Made by a program: the position numbers and the translations under genes. From the NCBI RefSeq assembly GCF_002209485.1, contig NZ_NJIX01000002.1:1054001-1118000 (forward strand): a stretch of DNA of 64,000 nt. Direction: 5' to 3'. Source of the DNA: Achromobacter sp. HZ34 (GTDB taxonomy: Bacteria > Pseudomonadota > Gammaproteobacteria > Burkholderiales > Burkholderiaceae_B). This document shows, piece after piece, positions 53,854-62,757 of this stretch; the first letter of the stretch is position 1, and the number at the start of each line of letters is the position of its first letter. The notes beneath the pieces were generated by a model. That model was not told the DNA's origin. It worked only from the letters and a program-made list of their open reading frames with translations, and did not search any database.

Positions 53854-54708
53854 ATGAAAGTACTGATGCCGTTTTTTCGTCGTTGCGTCGTTTCCGGCGC
53901 GGTGCTGGCCGGGTGCCTTGGACAGGCTCACGCAGAAAGCGCCCCGTTGCGCACCGCCGTCGATTCCACCTTTGCGCCGCACGCCATGGCCAAGCTGGAT
54001 GGCGGGGTGCAGGGTTTCAACGTTGACCTGGGCCAGGAGATCGCCAAGCGGCTGGGCCGGGAAATAAAGATCGAACCCGCGGAGTTCTCCGGATTGGTTC
54101 CAGGCCTCAACAGCCGACGCTATGACTTCCTGATCGCGCCTGTGACGGTAACGCCGGAGCGCGCGAAAACGCTGCTGTTTACCGAGGGCTATCTGGATAC
54201 CGACTACACCTTCCTGGAAAAGAAGGATGCTCCGGCCCTGCAGAACCTGGAGCAGTTGAAGGGAAAGGTGATTGCGGTCAACAAAGGATCGAACTATGAA
54301 TCCTGGGCCAAGGACAACGCCGAAAAGTACGGCTTTCGCTATGACGTGTACGGTGGCAACGCCGATGCCGTGCAGGCCGTGCTGGCAGGGCGGGCGGACT
54401 ACAACCTGGCGGGAACCACGGTAGTGGCGTGGGCGGCGAAGCAGAATCCGCGCCTGGCCACCAGCTACACCATCAAGACGGGCCTGGTGTGGGCGCTGGC
54501 TTTTCGCAAGGACGACAGGGAAGGACGGCAGCAGGTGTCCAACGTCTTGAAATGCATGAAGCAGGACGGCACGGTATCCGCGCTGGCTAAAAAGTGGTTT
54601 GGCTTTGCACCCAAGCCCGATGACTGGGCGGTCCGTATCGCGCCGGGAACCGGTGTGCCGGATATGGATGGCTATGACGCCACGCTCGTGACACCGAAGT
54701 GCGGCTGA
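53854..54708 (+). CDS. Amino-acid ABC transporter substrate-binding protein (family 3)
   Basis: 284 aa with a signal peptide ending near AHA-ES. LRTAVDSTFAPHAMAKLDGGVQGFNVDLGQEIAKRLG, LIAPVTVTPERAKTLLFTEGYLDTDYTFL and the internal KGKVIAVNKGSNYESWAK are the usual His/Gln-binding-protein segments. It captures the ring compound or derived amino acid for the transporter encoded next. Confidence 0.93.
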   Translation: MKVLMPFFRRCVVSGAVLAGCLGQAHAESAPLRTAVDSTFAPHAMAKLDGGVQGFNVDLGQEIAKRLGREIKIEPAEFSGLVPGLNSRRYDFLIAPVTVTPERAKTLLFTEGYLDTDYTFLEKKDAPALQNLEQLKGKVIAVNKGSNYESWAKDNAEKYGFRYDVYGGNADAVQAVLAGRADYNLAGTTVVAWAAKQNPRLATSYTIKTGLVWALAFRKDDREGRQQVSNVLKCMKQDGTVSALAKKWFGFAPKPDDWAVRIAPGTGVPDMDGYDATLVTPKCG

Positions 54709-54747
54709 ATACCGACGAGCTGAAACCCGACGACCTGGAGGCCTATC

Positions 54748-55500
54748 TTGGAAAACGGTTCTATGCTGAATATCTCCGACCTGCGCAAACAGTATGGCGA
54801 CACCGAGGTCTTGCGTGGTGTCAATCTGACTGTCAACCGTGGCGAACTGGTGTGCGTCATCGGACCGTCAGGATCCGGCAAGAGCACCATGCTCCGTTGT
54901 TGCAACCTGCTCGAGGTGCCGACGTCGGGAAAGATACTCGCCAACGGCCACGATGTGACCGATCCGAAAACCGACATCAACAAGATGCGCCAGGATGTCG
55001 GCATGGTGTTTCAGCAGTTCAACCTGTATCCCCATCTCAGCGCCTTACAGAATGTCTCGCTGGCGCTATGCAAAGTGCAGAAGCGCAAGCCGGACGAGGC
55101 AAGGGAATTGGCGATGGCGGCCCTTGAACGCGTGGGACTGGGCCACAAGGCAGCGGCCATGCCCGCGCAACTATCCGGCGGGCAGCAACAGCGCGTCGGT
55201 ATCGCCAGGGCGATTGCGCTGCAACCCCATATCATCCTGTTCGATGAGCCGACGAGCGCGCTTGATCCGGAACTGGTCGACGATGTCCTCGCCGTCATGC
55301 GGGAGCTGCGCGAAAGCGGCATGACCATGCTTGTCGTCACGCACGAAATGGCGTTCGCGCACGCCGTTGCCGACCATGTGGTCTTCATGGATGGCGGGGT
55401 GGTCGTCGAGCATGGCACCGCGAAGGAAATCTTCGAGCGTCCCCAGCTGGCCCGCACGCAAAGCTTCGTGTCGCGCTATTCGAGCAGGCTGGCGCACTGA
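54748..55500 (+). CDS. Amino-acid ABC transporter ATP-binding protein
   Basis: 250 aa. I chose the TTG at 54748 because GGAGG ends six bases before it; the ATG at 54763 is too far away. Walker A GPSGSGKST, Q-loop VFQQFNLYPH, signature LSGGQQQR, Walker B IILFDEPTSALD, H-loop VTHEMAFAH. Polar amino-acid importer type (HisP/GlnQ). Its stop overlaps the start of the next permease (TGATG). Confidence 0.94.
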   Translation: MENGSMLNISDLRKQYGDTEVLRGVNLTVNRGELVCVIGPSGSGKSTMLRCCNLLEVPTSGKILANGHDVTDPKTDINKMRQDVGMVFQQFNLYPHLSALQNVSLALCKVQKRKPDEARELAMAALERVGLGHKAAAMPAQLSGGQQQRVGIARAIALQPHIILFDEPTSALDPELVDDVLAVMRELRESGMTMLVVTHEMAFAHAVADHVVFMDGGVVVEHGTAKEIFERPQLARTQSFVSRYSSRLAH

Positions 55501-56177
55501 TGAACGGCAACGGTGGGTTCTTCTTCACGTTCTTCAACTTCGAAATCGCCGCGCAGTATGCGCCCGCCTTGGCAACGGGTGCGCTGATCACCCTTGGGAC
55601 AGGTGCCGCGGTCGTCGTGTCGGGGACTGTGCTGGGATTAATCCTGGCCATCCTGCGTGCCTTGGCCATACGTCCGCTGACGATGGCGATCGTGGCGTTC
55701 GCCGACATCCTGCGATCGCTGCCGCCGCTGGTGATCCTGATCGTCCTGTACTTCGGCTTGCCGGAGGTCGGTCTGCCGCTGTCTGCCTTCCTGGTGACCT
55801 GGATCGCGCTGTCCTTGGTGCTTGCCGCCTATGCCGAAGAGAGCATCTGGGCCGGCATATCCTCCTTGCCTGACGGCCAGATGGAGGCGGCCCGCTCGAC
55901 CGGCCTGGCCTGGTGGTCCGCGATGCGGTGGGTGGTGCTGCCCCAGGCAGTGCGCCGGGCCGTGCCGACGCTGACCAACCGGATCATTTCCATCACGAAG
56001 AACACCGCATTGGGTTCCGTAGTGTCCTTGAATGAACTGTTGAATGCGGCCCAGGGCGCCAGCAGCCTGTCGGGCAATCCCACGCCGTTGATGGTGGCCG
56101 CCCTCTCCTACGTCGTCATCTTCCTGCCCTTGGTCGTGTGCTCGCGTTGGCTCGAGAAGAACTGGGTGCGGGGCTAG
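55500..56177 (+). CDS. Amino-acid ABC transporter permease 1
   Basis: 225 aa. About five hydrophobic segments. The EAA motif DGQMEAARSTGLAWWSAMRWVVLPQAVRRAVP matches HisM/GlnP-type permeases. The start overlaps the ATPase gene stop by one base. Pairs with the second permease 10 bases downstream. Confidence 0.93.
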   Translation: MNGNGGFFFTFFNFEIAAQYAPALATGALITLGTGAAVVVSGTVLGLILAILRALAIRPLTMAIVAFADILRSLPPLVILIVLYFGLPEVGLPLSAFLVTWIALSLVLAAYAEESIWAGISSLPDGQMEAARSTGLAWWSAMRWVVLPQAVRRAVPTLTNRIISITKNTALGSVVSLNELLNAAQGASSLSGNPTPLMVAALSYVVIFLPLVVCSRWLEKNWVRG

Positions 56178-56187
56178 GGACACGAAG

Positions 56188-56856
56188 ATGGAAAATCTCA
56201 TCCAGACTTTCTTCAACACCCAGGTCTACCACGACGTATTTCCCCATTTGCTGAAGGGGCTGTGGACAACGGTATGGCTTTCGGCGATCGTCATTCCGCT
56301 CGGGGCTATCGCAGGGCTCGGACTCGCCGTGACGATGGTCGAAACGCGAAGCAGGCCGCTACGGTGGGCTGTCGTCGCGTACATCGATTTCTTCCGTGCG
56401 TTCCCGCCCCTGGTGCTCCTGATCCTCGTTTATTTCGGCTGGCCTTTCCTGGGGGTCGAACTGGACAAGCTGACCGCGGTGGTCATCGCCTTCGTCCTGA
56501 ACAACGCCAGCTATTACGCCGAAGTATTCCGGGCGGGCCTGGAGGCGGTGGCGAAGGGACAGATGGAGGCAGCCAGGTCGACCGGCTTGACGCGCAGGCA
56601 AGCCCTGCTCCATGTCGTCATACCGCAAGCGGTGCGCAACGTCTTGCCGGACCTGGTGGGCAATAGCATCGAGGTCCTGAAGCTGACCACGATCGCCAGT
56701 GTGGTGGCGCTGCCGGAGCTGCTGCGCGCCGCTCGCGATGCCCAGGCCCTGGTCTACAACCCGTCTCCAATCGTACTCGCCGCGTTCATGTACCTGGTTC
56801 TCCTGTGGCCGCTTACGCGGTGGCTGGGCCGGCTGGAGCACAAGAAAAAGCGCTGA
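56188..56856 (+). CDS. Amino-acid ABC transporter permease 2
   Basis: 222 aa. Five hydrophobic segments and the EAA loop KGQMEAARSTGLTRRQALLHVVIPQAVRNVLP. Sequence-related to permease 1, so together they form the heterodimeric membrane part of the importer. Confidence 0.93.
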   Translation: MENLIQTFFNTQVYHDVFPHLLKGLWTTVWLSAIVIPLGAIAGLGLAVTMVETRSRPLRWAVVAYIDFFRAFPPLVLLILVYFGWPFLGVELDKLTAVVIAFVLNNASYYAEVFRAGLEAVAKGQMEAARSTGLTRRQALLHVVIPQAVRNVLPDLVGNSIEVLKLTTIASVVALPELLRAARDAQALVYNPSPIVLAAFMYLVLLWPLTRWLGRLEHKKKR

Positions 56857-56965
56857 TCGAAAACACAAGGCCCCGCGGCGTCTACCGGCGCTCTTGATGA
56901 GGCTCCCGGGTGGCAGCTTCGTCCGGGGTCGGGCCGCATCAATTCAATTCCTGGAGTGTTCCAAC

Positions 56966-57904
56966 ATGGCATCGAAGCAGAATCGCCTCAATGAAGAAGC
57001 AAAAGGCGTCTACATCATCGCGGCAACGCCGTTCACCGATGACGGTGAAGTGGATCTGTACAGCATCGACTCCCTCACCGATTTCTATCTCGAAAAGGGA
57101 GTCACGGGCTTCACCATCCTGGGAATGATGGGCGAGGCGCCCAAGCTTACCGAAGAAGAAACCACGCTGGTCATGGAGCGAATCTTCAAGCGGGTGGCCG
57201 GCAAGGTACCCGTCGTCGTCGGCGTGAGCAACCCGTCCAACCGCAATATCGAGCGCCTGTCAAAAGAGGCGATGGAGCTTGGCGCGGCCGGCGTCATGGT
57301 GGCCCCCGCCGCGAACCTGAAGACCGACGAACAGGTTTATGGATACTACGCCGGGGTGGCGAACCTGCTTGGGCAGGACCTCCCTATCTGCCTGCAGGAT
57401 TTTCCCCAGGCGACTGGTGTACACATGTCGGTGTCCGTCATCAACCGTCTCGTCGATGAGTTCCCCCAGGTCGTCATGCTCAAGCATGAAGATTTTCCCG
57501 GCATGGGCAAGCTGAGCCAGGTGCGCCAGCAAAGCGCGGCGGATGAACGCCGCCGGATCAGCATCCTGGTCGGAAACGGCGGCCTGTTCCTGCCGCAGGA
57601 AATGTTGCGTGGTGCCGATGGCGCGATGACCGGATTTGCGTACCCCGAGATGCTGGTCCAGGTGTGCCAACTGTTTGCCGAGGGACGCGCCGAGGCAGCA
57701 GAGGATCTGTTCAACAAGTACCTGCCGCTGCTGCGCCACGAATTCCAGTACGGTATCGGGCTGGCATTGCGCAAGGAGACCTTGCGCCGCCGCGGGGCCA
57801 TTCGTTCAGCCTTCGTGCGCAAGCCGGGGCCGACGCTCGACAAGGTCGACCACGAAGAGCTGGGCCGCCTGATCCAGCGGCAGGATGCAGCGCTCGGCAA
57901 ATGA
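56966..57904 (+). CDS. DapA-superfamily lyase/dehydratase
   Basis: 312 aa TIM-barrel protein. ATG 56966 follows CTGGAGTGTTCCAAC. The Schiff-base Lys is Lys173 (VVMLKHEDFPG). The carboxylate-binding G-x-x-GE motif is GMMGEAPKLT. The Tyr of dihydrodipicolinate synthase (Tyr133, in ILYNVP) is replaced by Gln144 (ICLQDFP), as seen in sugar-acid dehydratase-like members. So it is not likely to be DapA itself. It probably acts on a 2-oxoacid released downstream of ring opening. Confidence 0.88.
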   Translation: MASKQNRLNEEAKGVYIIAATPFTDDGEVDLYSIDSLTDFYLEKGVTGFTILGMMGEAPKLTEEETTLVMERIFKRVAGKVPVVVGVSNPSNRNIERLSKEAMELGAAGVMVAPAANLKTDEQVYGYYAGVANLLGQDLPICLQDFPQATGVHMSVSVINRLVDEFPQVVMLKHEDFPGMGKLSQVRQQSAADERRRISILVGNGGLFLPQEMLRGADGAMTGFAYPEMLVQVCQLFAEGRAEAAEDLFNKYLPLLRHEFQYGIGLALRKETLRRRGAIRSAFVRKPGPTLDKVDHEELGRLIQRQDAALGK

Positions 57905-57930
57905 CATTTCTTAACTAATGAGAGGCAGTC

Positions 57931-58590
57931 ATGGCAAAGACACTCTATGTCATCAATCCCAATTCCAACACGGCTGTGACGGCGGGCATCGATGCAGCCA
58001 TGGCCGTGCTGCGAGGCAATGACGGCCCGCAGATCGAATGCGTCACCCTTCCCCAAGGCCCTGCTGGCGTCCAGACCCAGCAAGACGTGGATCGGGCAGC
58101 CGTGCTGGTGCGCGAATTCGCGGAGAGCCATCGGGATAACGCGGCGGGATTCGTTACCGCCTGCTTCAGCGACCCTGGACTGCATTCGCTGCGGGAGATC
58201 CCCGGCGTCGTGGCGATGGGTATCAGCGAGGGAGCCGCGCTGACGGCGATGACGCTGGGCAATAGTTTCGGCGTCATCGCGATCTTGCAAGCTTCCATCC
58301 CGCGCCACTTGCGGGCCTGGGCTGCCATGGGTATTTCGACGCGAGTCGCTGGAGAGGTGGCGATCGGTCGAACGGTGGCCGAGCTTTCCGACGCCGAGGG
58401 CACCCTGGCGGCAATGGTCGCGGCGGGTAAGACCCTGCGCGACCACCATGGCGCCGACGTCCTGGTAATGGGATGTGCGGGGATGGCCGGGTATCGGGAT
58501 ACGCTCCAGGCGGAGGTCGGAGTTCCTGTCGTCGAACCTTGCCAGGCTACCGTGTCGATGGCGCTCGGCCGTCTGCAACTGGGGTGGTAA
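57931..58590 (+). CDS. Asp/Glu/hydantoin racemase family protein
   Basis: 219 aa. The N-terminal INPNSNTAVT is the hydantoin-racemase signature. Two catalytic Cys are present in VTACFSDPG and MGCAGMAGY, the paired Cys of cofactor-independent racemases. It may interconvert D- and L-forms of the hydantoin substrate or of a related ring. ATG follows GAGAGGCAGTC. Next gene starts 3 bases later. Confidence 0.92.
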   Translation: MAKTLYVINPNSNTAVTAGIDAAMAVLRGNDGPQIECVTLPQGPAGVQTQQDVDRAAVLVREFAESHRDNAAGFVTACFSDPGLHSLREIPGVVAMGISEGAALTAMTLGNSFGVIAILQASIPRHLRAWAAMGISTRVAGEVAIGRTVAELSDAEGTLAAMVAAGKTLRDHHGADVLVMGCAGMAGYRDTLQAEVGVPVVEPCQATVSMALGRLQLGW

Positions 58591-58592
58591 TC

Positions 58593-60020
58593 ATGTCCGG
58601 CACGGATACTACCCTGGGCGCGGCGTTCCTGCAGAAGCTCCATGCCATCGTCGGCGATGCCGGCCTGGTGCGGGACGAGCAGGTGAAACAAAGCTGCGAC
58701 GTGGACTGGCTGAAGAAATGGCACGGTGTCAGCAGCGCGGTCGTTCGGCCCGCCAATACCGCGGAGGTGGCCGCGGTGATGAGGCTGTGTCATGAAACAC
58801 GCACCCCGGTTGTTCCCCAAGGGGGAAACACGGGAATGAGCGGGGGTGCCACGCCCGACGACAGCGGCGCCCAGCTGATACTCAGCACGGCCAGGCTGAC
58901 GCGGATAAGGGAGGTCGATCCGCTCAACAATACGTTGACAGTCGAGGCCGGGGTTCTGCTTGCCAGCGTCCAGGAAGCGGCAGAGAAGGTGAATCGCTAC
59001 TTCCCGCTGAGCCTCGGATCGGAGGGCAGCTGCACCATCGGCGGCAACCTTGCGACGAATGCCGGCGGGATCGCGGTGCTGCGATATGGGAATACGCGCG
59101 ATCTCGTACTCGGTGTGGAAGTAGTTCTGCCCAACGGCAAGATATGGAACGGCCTGCGCGCCCTGCGCAAAGACAACACCGGGTATTCCTTGCGCGACCT
59201 TTTCATCGGATCGGAAGGCACCCTGGGCGTAGTCACCGCCGCGGTGCTGAAGCTTTTCCCCCGGCCGACTGCCAGGGTCTGCGCCTGGCTGGGCTGCAAC
59301 GACATGCGTGACCTGCTGGAGGTGCTGGCCAGGGCTCGTAACGACTGCGGCGATCGGCTCGTGGCCTTCGAAATGCTTTCCGAGGAATCGCTGCAACTGG
59401 TGCTGGAACACGTCACCGACGTCAGGCGCCCGCTGGATGGCGAGCATCGTTATCACGCACTGGTCGAACTGGCGGATACGCGAGAAGAGGCGCTCGGGGC
59501 ATTGCTGGAGTTCACCCTTGAAAAAGCAATGGAAGACGGTTTGGTGCGGGACGCTGCCATCGGTGCCAGCCTGGCCCAAAGGCAGGCCTTCTGGAAGGTG
59601 CGCGAGGGGATTTCGCTGGCGCAAGTGAGAGCGGGCAAAGCGATCAAGCACGATATCGCCCTTCCCATTTCAAGCTTGCCAGATTTCGTCGACGCTGCCG
59701 TCGCTGCGGTGCAACGGGTAAAGCCCGATGCTCACGTAATCAACTTTGGCCACATGGGTGACGGGAATCTGCATTTCAACGTGCTGGTGCCCATGGACAC
59801 ACCAGCGGGAGACTTGAATCACCTGGTGCAGAACGTGAACCGCGTCGTGCATGACCTGGTACACGAAGCTGGCGGCAGCATCAGCGCGGAGCATGGCGTG
59901 GGACAGCTACGCAGGGACGAAATGCGCCACTACAAGTCGGAAACGGAATTCGATCTGATGATGCTGCTCAAGCAGACGATAGACCCGAACCAGATCATGA
60001 ACCCGGGCAAGTTGATTTGA
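58593..60020 (+). CDS. FAD-linked 2-hydroxyacid dehydrogenase (GlcD/D2HGDH-like)
   Basis: 475 aa. FAD-binding PQGGNTGMSGGATP, LGSEGSCTIGGNLATNAGG and LFIGSEGTLGVVT; C-terminal NFGHMGDGNLHFNVL and ISAEHGVGQLRRDEM contain the metal-binding His and the substrate Arg region. The final MNPGKLI is the usual end of this family. It oxidises a D-2-hydroxyacid to the 2-oxoacid. It is the last gene of the hydantoinase cluster. The start lies just after the racemase stop. Confidence 0.92.
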   Translation: MSGTDTTLGAAFLQKLHAIVGDAGLVRDEQVKQSCDVDWLKKWHGVSSAVVRPANTAEVAAVMRLCHETRTPVVPQGGNTGMSGGATPDDSGAQLILSTARLTRIREVDPLNNTLTVEAGVLLASVQEAAEKVNRYFPLSLGSEGSCTIGGNLATNAGGIAVLRYGNTRDLVLGVEVVLPNGKIWNGLRALRKDNTGYSLRDLFIGSEGTLGVVTAAVLKLFPRPTARVCAWLGCNDMRDLLEVLARARNDCGDRLVAFEMLSEESLQLVLEHVTDVRRPLDGEHRYHALVELADTREEALGALLEFTLEKAMEDGLVRDAAIGASLAQRQAFWKVREGISLAQVRAGKAIKHDIALPISSLPDFVDAAVAAVQRVKPDAHVINFGHMGDGNLHFNVLVPMDTPAGDLNHLVQNVNRVVHDLVHEAGGSISAEHGVGQLRRDEMRHYKSETEFDLMMLLKQTIDPNQIMNPGKLI

Positions 60021-60504
60021 GCAGACACAAAATCAACCACAGCCGCAAGCGAACCTGAGAATTGACGTACTGACCAGCGCGCAGCCTTGGGGCCGGGCTT
60101 GCCCCGTGATGGCCGGGCTGGCCGGCGCAACGATGCGCGACCTGCGCACTGATTCCGTTGATCGTGACTCGACTATCGCTCGCTCTTGGTCAAACAACGT
60201 CGTCAATTTATTTCCATTCTTCGTGGAATTAGATATATCGGCACCACTGCGCAAGCGCAGTCATAAACAATTTGACTAATCCAACAGACACATCGGAAAC
60301 CGCTCGGCTCCGACCACGCTCTGGATAATACCGAGAAAAGCATGTGGCCCTACGTACGCCAAATCCACATATCAAATGCGGAATATCCAAAGGTGTAGAA
60401 AATCGTAGTTCTCAAAGGCCAAGACCAAGATGCGCGTGAGAGTCGGCACCCGCATCGACTGATTCGCGGCAACGAACGCAGCGCACAAAAGATCTGGTGA
60501 TGGC
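60021..60504. other. Intergenic region after hydantoinase cluster
   Basis: 484 bases. Base composition is locally more AT-rich than the window, notably 60200-60450. No gene with a credible start was found. Nothing recognisable. Confidence 0.5.
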
Positions 60505-60708
60505 TCAATCGTCTGTATGCTCGGTCAACTTCTCGACCTCATAGAGCTTCGTCGAAGCGACGCCGTCACGACGGGTAACAACGTTCACGCTGACCGAGTT
60601 GCGAGCGCCGATCTCGCCAATAAGCTCCGAAGCTTCGCTCAGCGCCTCATCAAGCGTTCGATCTGGCCCAAGAAGGGCTTCATAGAAGGAGTATTGATGT
60701 TCAGCCAT
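60505..60708 (-). CDS. Small acidic hypothetical protein
   Basis: 67 aa (MAEHQYSFYEALLGPDRTLD, then ALSEASELIGEIGARNSVSV and so on). Acidic, with one amphipathic helix (LDEALSEASELIGEIG) and two short strands. ATG 60708 lies inside the end of an upstream minus-strand ORF (overlap 8 bases), suggesting coupling. The composition looks protein-like, but no family is recognised. Confidence 0.45.
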   Translation of the reverse strand: MAEHQYSFYEALLGPDRTLDEALSEASELIGEIGARNSVSVNVVTRRDGVASTKLYEVEKLTEHTDD

Positions 60709-60988
60709 GGTGGTCTCGAGTAGAGCCGCCAGCATCGTCAGGGCTGCCCTGGGTCGATGGTAGCATCGAACGCCGCCGCAACAAGGTGGCAAGCAGAAAG
60801 CAAAAGGGTTCGATCAATGGTGCGAACATTGTCGGGCCACCGTCCTGCAACAGGTTCTCGCGATTCGAATGGATGTTCAGCACCGCCATGACATCCTGCT
60901 TGGCGTCGGGCGAAACGATAGGCCGAGAGCTGAAGCTCCTGATATGCCTGTCTCCTATTCGTTCCTGCTTATCGGTGCAGCAAAACAA
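60701..60988 (-). other. ORF fragment, possible C-terminal piece of a GAF-like protein
   Basis: 95 codons. The stretch FSSRPIVSPDAKQDVMAVLN then IHSNRENLL and MFAPLIEPFCFLLATLLRRR looks like the last strands of a GAF-type sensor domain ending in a hydrophobic helix. The N-terminal part of such a domain is missing, so it may be a remnant. It overlaps the small ORF downstream. Confidence 0.3.
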
Positions 60989-61086
60989 ATCAGGTTCGTC
61001 ACTTTAGCGCTGCTTTCGTCTCCGGGAAGCTCAAAGGGGCAACTTGATCCCCCCCTGCAGACTCGTCGTCTCGGAATGAATAGGCG

Positions 61087-61121
61087 AAAAAAAACCCGCA
61101 AGGCATACCTTGCGGGTTTTT
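61087..61121 (-). terminator. Intrinsic terminator after tRNA-Ser
   Basis: Arms AAAAACCCGCAAGG and CCTTGCGGGTTTTT are perfectly complementary with loop CATA, and an extra A-run on the left gives a U-tail for minus-strand transcripts. It ends the lysC-tRNA-Ser transcript. Confidence 0.93.
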
Positions 61122-61163
61122 CACTTATCCGGGCCGGCTCGATATCTTTCGATATCAAGCCGG

Positions 61164-61256
61164 TGGCGGAGACGCAGGGATTCGAACCCTGGATGCAGTT
61201 TTTAGCCACATACTCCCTTAGCAGGGGAGCCCCTTCAGCCGCTCGGGCACGTCTCC
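61164..61256 (-). tRNA. tRNA-Ser (anticodon GCT)
   Basis: 93 nt with encoded CCA. Acceptor GGAGACG/CGTCTCC, anticodon stem CTCCC/GGGAG around CTGCTAA (anticodon GCT), a long variable arm typical of serine tRNA, and T-loop GGTTCGAATCC. Located downstream of lysC on the same strand. Confidence 0.97.
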
Positions 61257-61355
61257 AGAAGAGTTTGCGATTCTAGCACGGATTTTCAGGCTTTGGCGTC
61301 ATTCGCATGAAAGCTTCGCGCCGGCCATCCCTGCCAGAATCTCACGCTACATCGA

Positions 61356-62621
61356 TCAAGCCTTGGCGGCAGGTGCCTGGTCCAGGCCGAAGGCCTTGTG
61401 CAAGGCGCGCACGGCCAATTCCATGTACTTGTCTTCAATGATCACCGAGGTCTTGATTTCGCTGGTGCTGATCATCTGGATGTTGATGTTTTCCTGCGAA
61501 AGCGTCTGGAACATCAGGCTGGCGACGCCAACGTGCGAACGCATGCCGATGCCGACGATGGACACCTTGGCAACCTTCTCGTCCGTGACCAGTTCCTTGG
61601 CCTTCACCGCGGGAATCACATCGCTCTTGAGCGTCGCCACGGCGCGCGCGAATTCATTGCGGTTGACCGTGAACGAAAAGTCGGTGGTACCCGCCACGGA
61701 CTGGTTCTGCACGATCATGTCGACGTCGATGTTGGCGGCGGCGACCGGACCCAGGATGGAGAAGGCAACGCCCGGAGTATCCGGCACGCCCAACAAGGTG
61801 ATCTTGGCTTCGTCGCGGCTGAAGGCGATGCCGGAGACAACGGCGGCTTCCATTTTTTCGTCTTCCTCAAAAGTAATCAGCGTGCCCGAACGCATTTCCT
61901 CGTCGAGCGGAATCAGGGGGTCGGTCAGCGAGGACAACACACGGGTCGGCACGCGGTACTTGCCCGCGAACTCGACCGAGCGGATCTGCAGGACCTTGGA
62001 GCCCAGCGACGCCATCTCCAGCATTTCCTCGAAGGAAACCACCGGCATGCGGCGCGCTTCAGGCACCACGCGCGGATCGGTCGTGTAGACGCCGTCCACG
62101 TCGGTATAGATCAGGCACTCGTCGGCCTTGATGGCGGCTGCCACGGCCACGGCCGAGGTGTCCGAACCACCACGGCCCAGCGTCGTGATATGGCCTTCAT
62201 CATCGATGCCCTGGAAGCCCGTCACGATGACCACGCGGCCAGCATCCAGATCGCCACGGATACGCGTGTCGTCGATGGAGGAAATGCGCGCCTTGGTATA
62301 GGCGCTGTCGGTGCGCACCGGCACCTGCCAACCAGCATAGCTGCGGGCCTGCACGCCTTCGGCCTGCAAGGCAATGGCCAGCAGGCCGCTGGACGCCTGT
62401 TCGCCGGTCGCGGCGATCATGTCCAGTTCGCGGCCATCAGGCTGCGGCGTAATCTCGCGCGCCAGGCCCAGCAGGCGATTGGTCTCGCCGGCCATGGCCG
62501 AGGGCACCACGACAACTTTGTGGCCGGCGGCGTGCCACTTCGCGACGCGGCGCGCCACGTTCTTGATGCGCTCGACCGAGCCCATCGAGGTACCGCCATA
62601 TTTGTGAACGATCAGGGACAT
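61356..62621 (-). CDS. lysC: Aspartate kinase
   Basis: 421 aa. VHKYGGTSMGS is the N-terminal nucleotide motif. FQGIDDEGHITTLGRGGSDTSAVA is the aspartokinase signature. Two C-terminal ACT domains (about 265-410) include KITLLGVPDTPGVA and VSIVGIGMRSHVG, the sites for lysine/threonine feedback. It phosphorylates aspartate at the entry to lysine, methionine and threonine synthesis. It lies between tilS and tRNA-Ser, as in other Burkholderiales. Confidence 0.97.
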   Translation of the reverse strand: MSLIVHKYGGTSMGSVERIKNVARRVAKWHAAGHKVVVVPSAMAGETNRLLGLAREITPQPDGRELDMIAATGEQASSGLLAIALQAEGVQARSYAGWQVPVRTDSAYTKARISSIDDTRIRGDLDAGRVVIVTGFQGIDDEGHITTLGRGGSDTSAVAVAAAIKADECLIYTDVDGVYTTDPRVVPEARRMPVVSFEEMLEMASLGSKVLQIRSVEFAGKYRVPTRVLSSLTDPLIPLDEEMRSGTLITFEEDEKMEAAVVSGIAFSRDEAKITLLGVPDTPGVAFSILGPVAAANIDVDMIVQNQSVAGTTDFSFTVNRNEFARAVATLKSDVIPAVKAKELVTDEKVAKVSIVGIGMRSHVGVASLMFQTLSQENINIQMISTSEIKTSVIIEDKYMELAVRALHKAFGLDQAPAAKA

Positions 62622-62757
62622 CTCGTACTCTGGCTGGAAAGTGCCGGAACTAGCTGGCAGGCAAAGCCTAGTATTCTAACGTGTTCGTGAAAAAGTGCAG
62701 GAATTTGCTCGAAAAGCGGCTGTTCAAGCAGCAAAAGCTGCCGGAATGTGGGAAATC

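Noticed and set aside
56966-57904. DapA (4-hydroxy-tetrahydrodipicolinate synthase)
   Set aside because: The catalytic Tyr position is Gln, and the context is catabolic.
60033-60254. Possible transposase remnant in the AT-richer region
   Set aside because: A short plus-strand translation (ARSWSNNVVNLFPFF) is faintly reminiscent of transposase tails, but it is too short and lacks inverted repeats.
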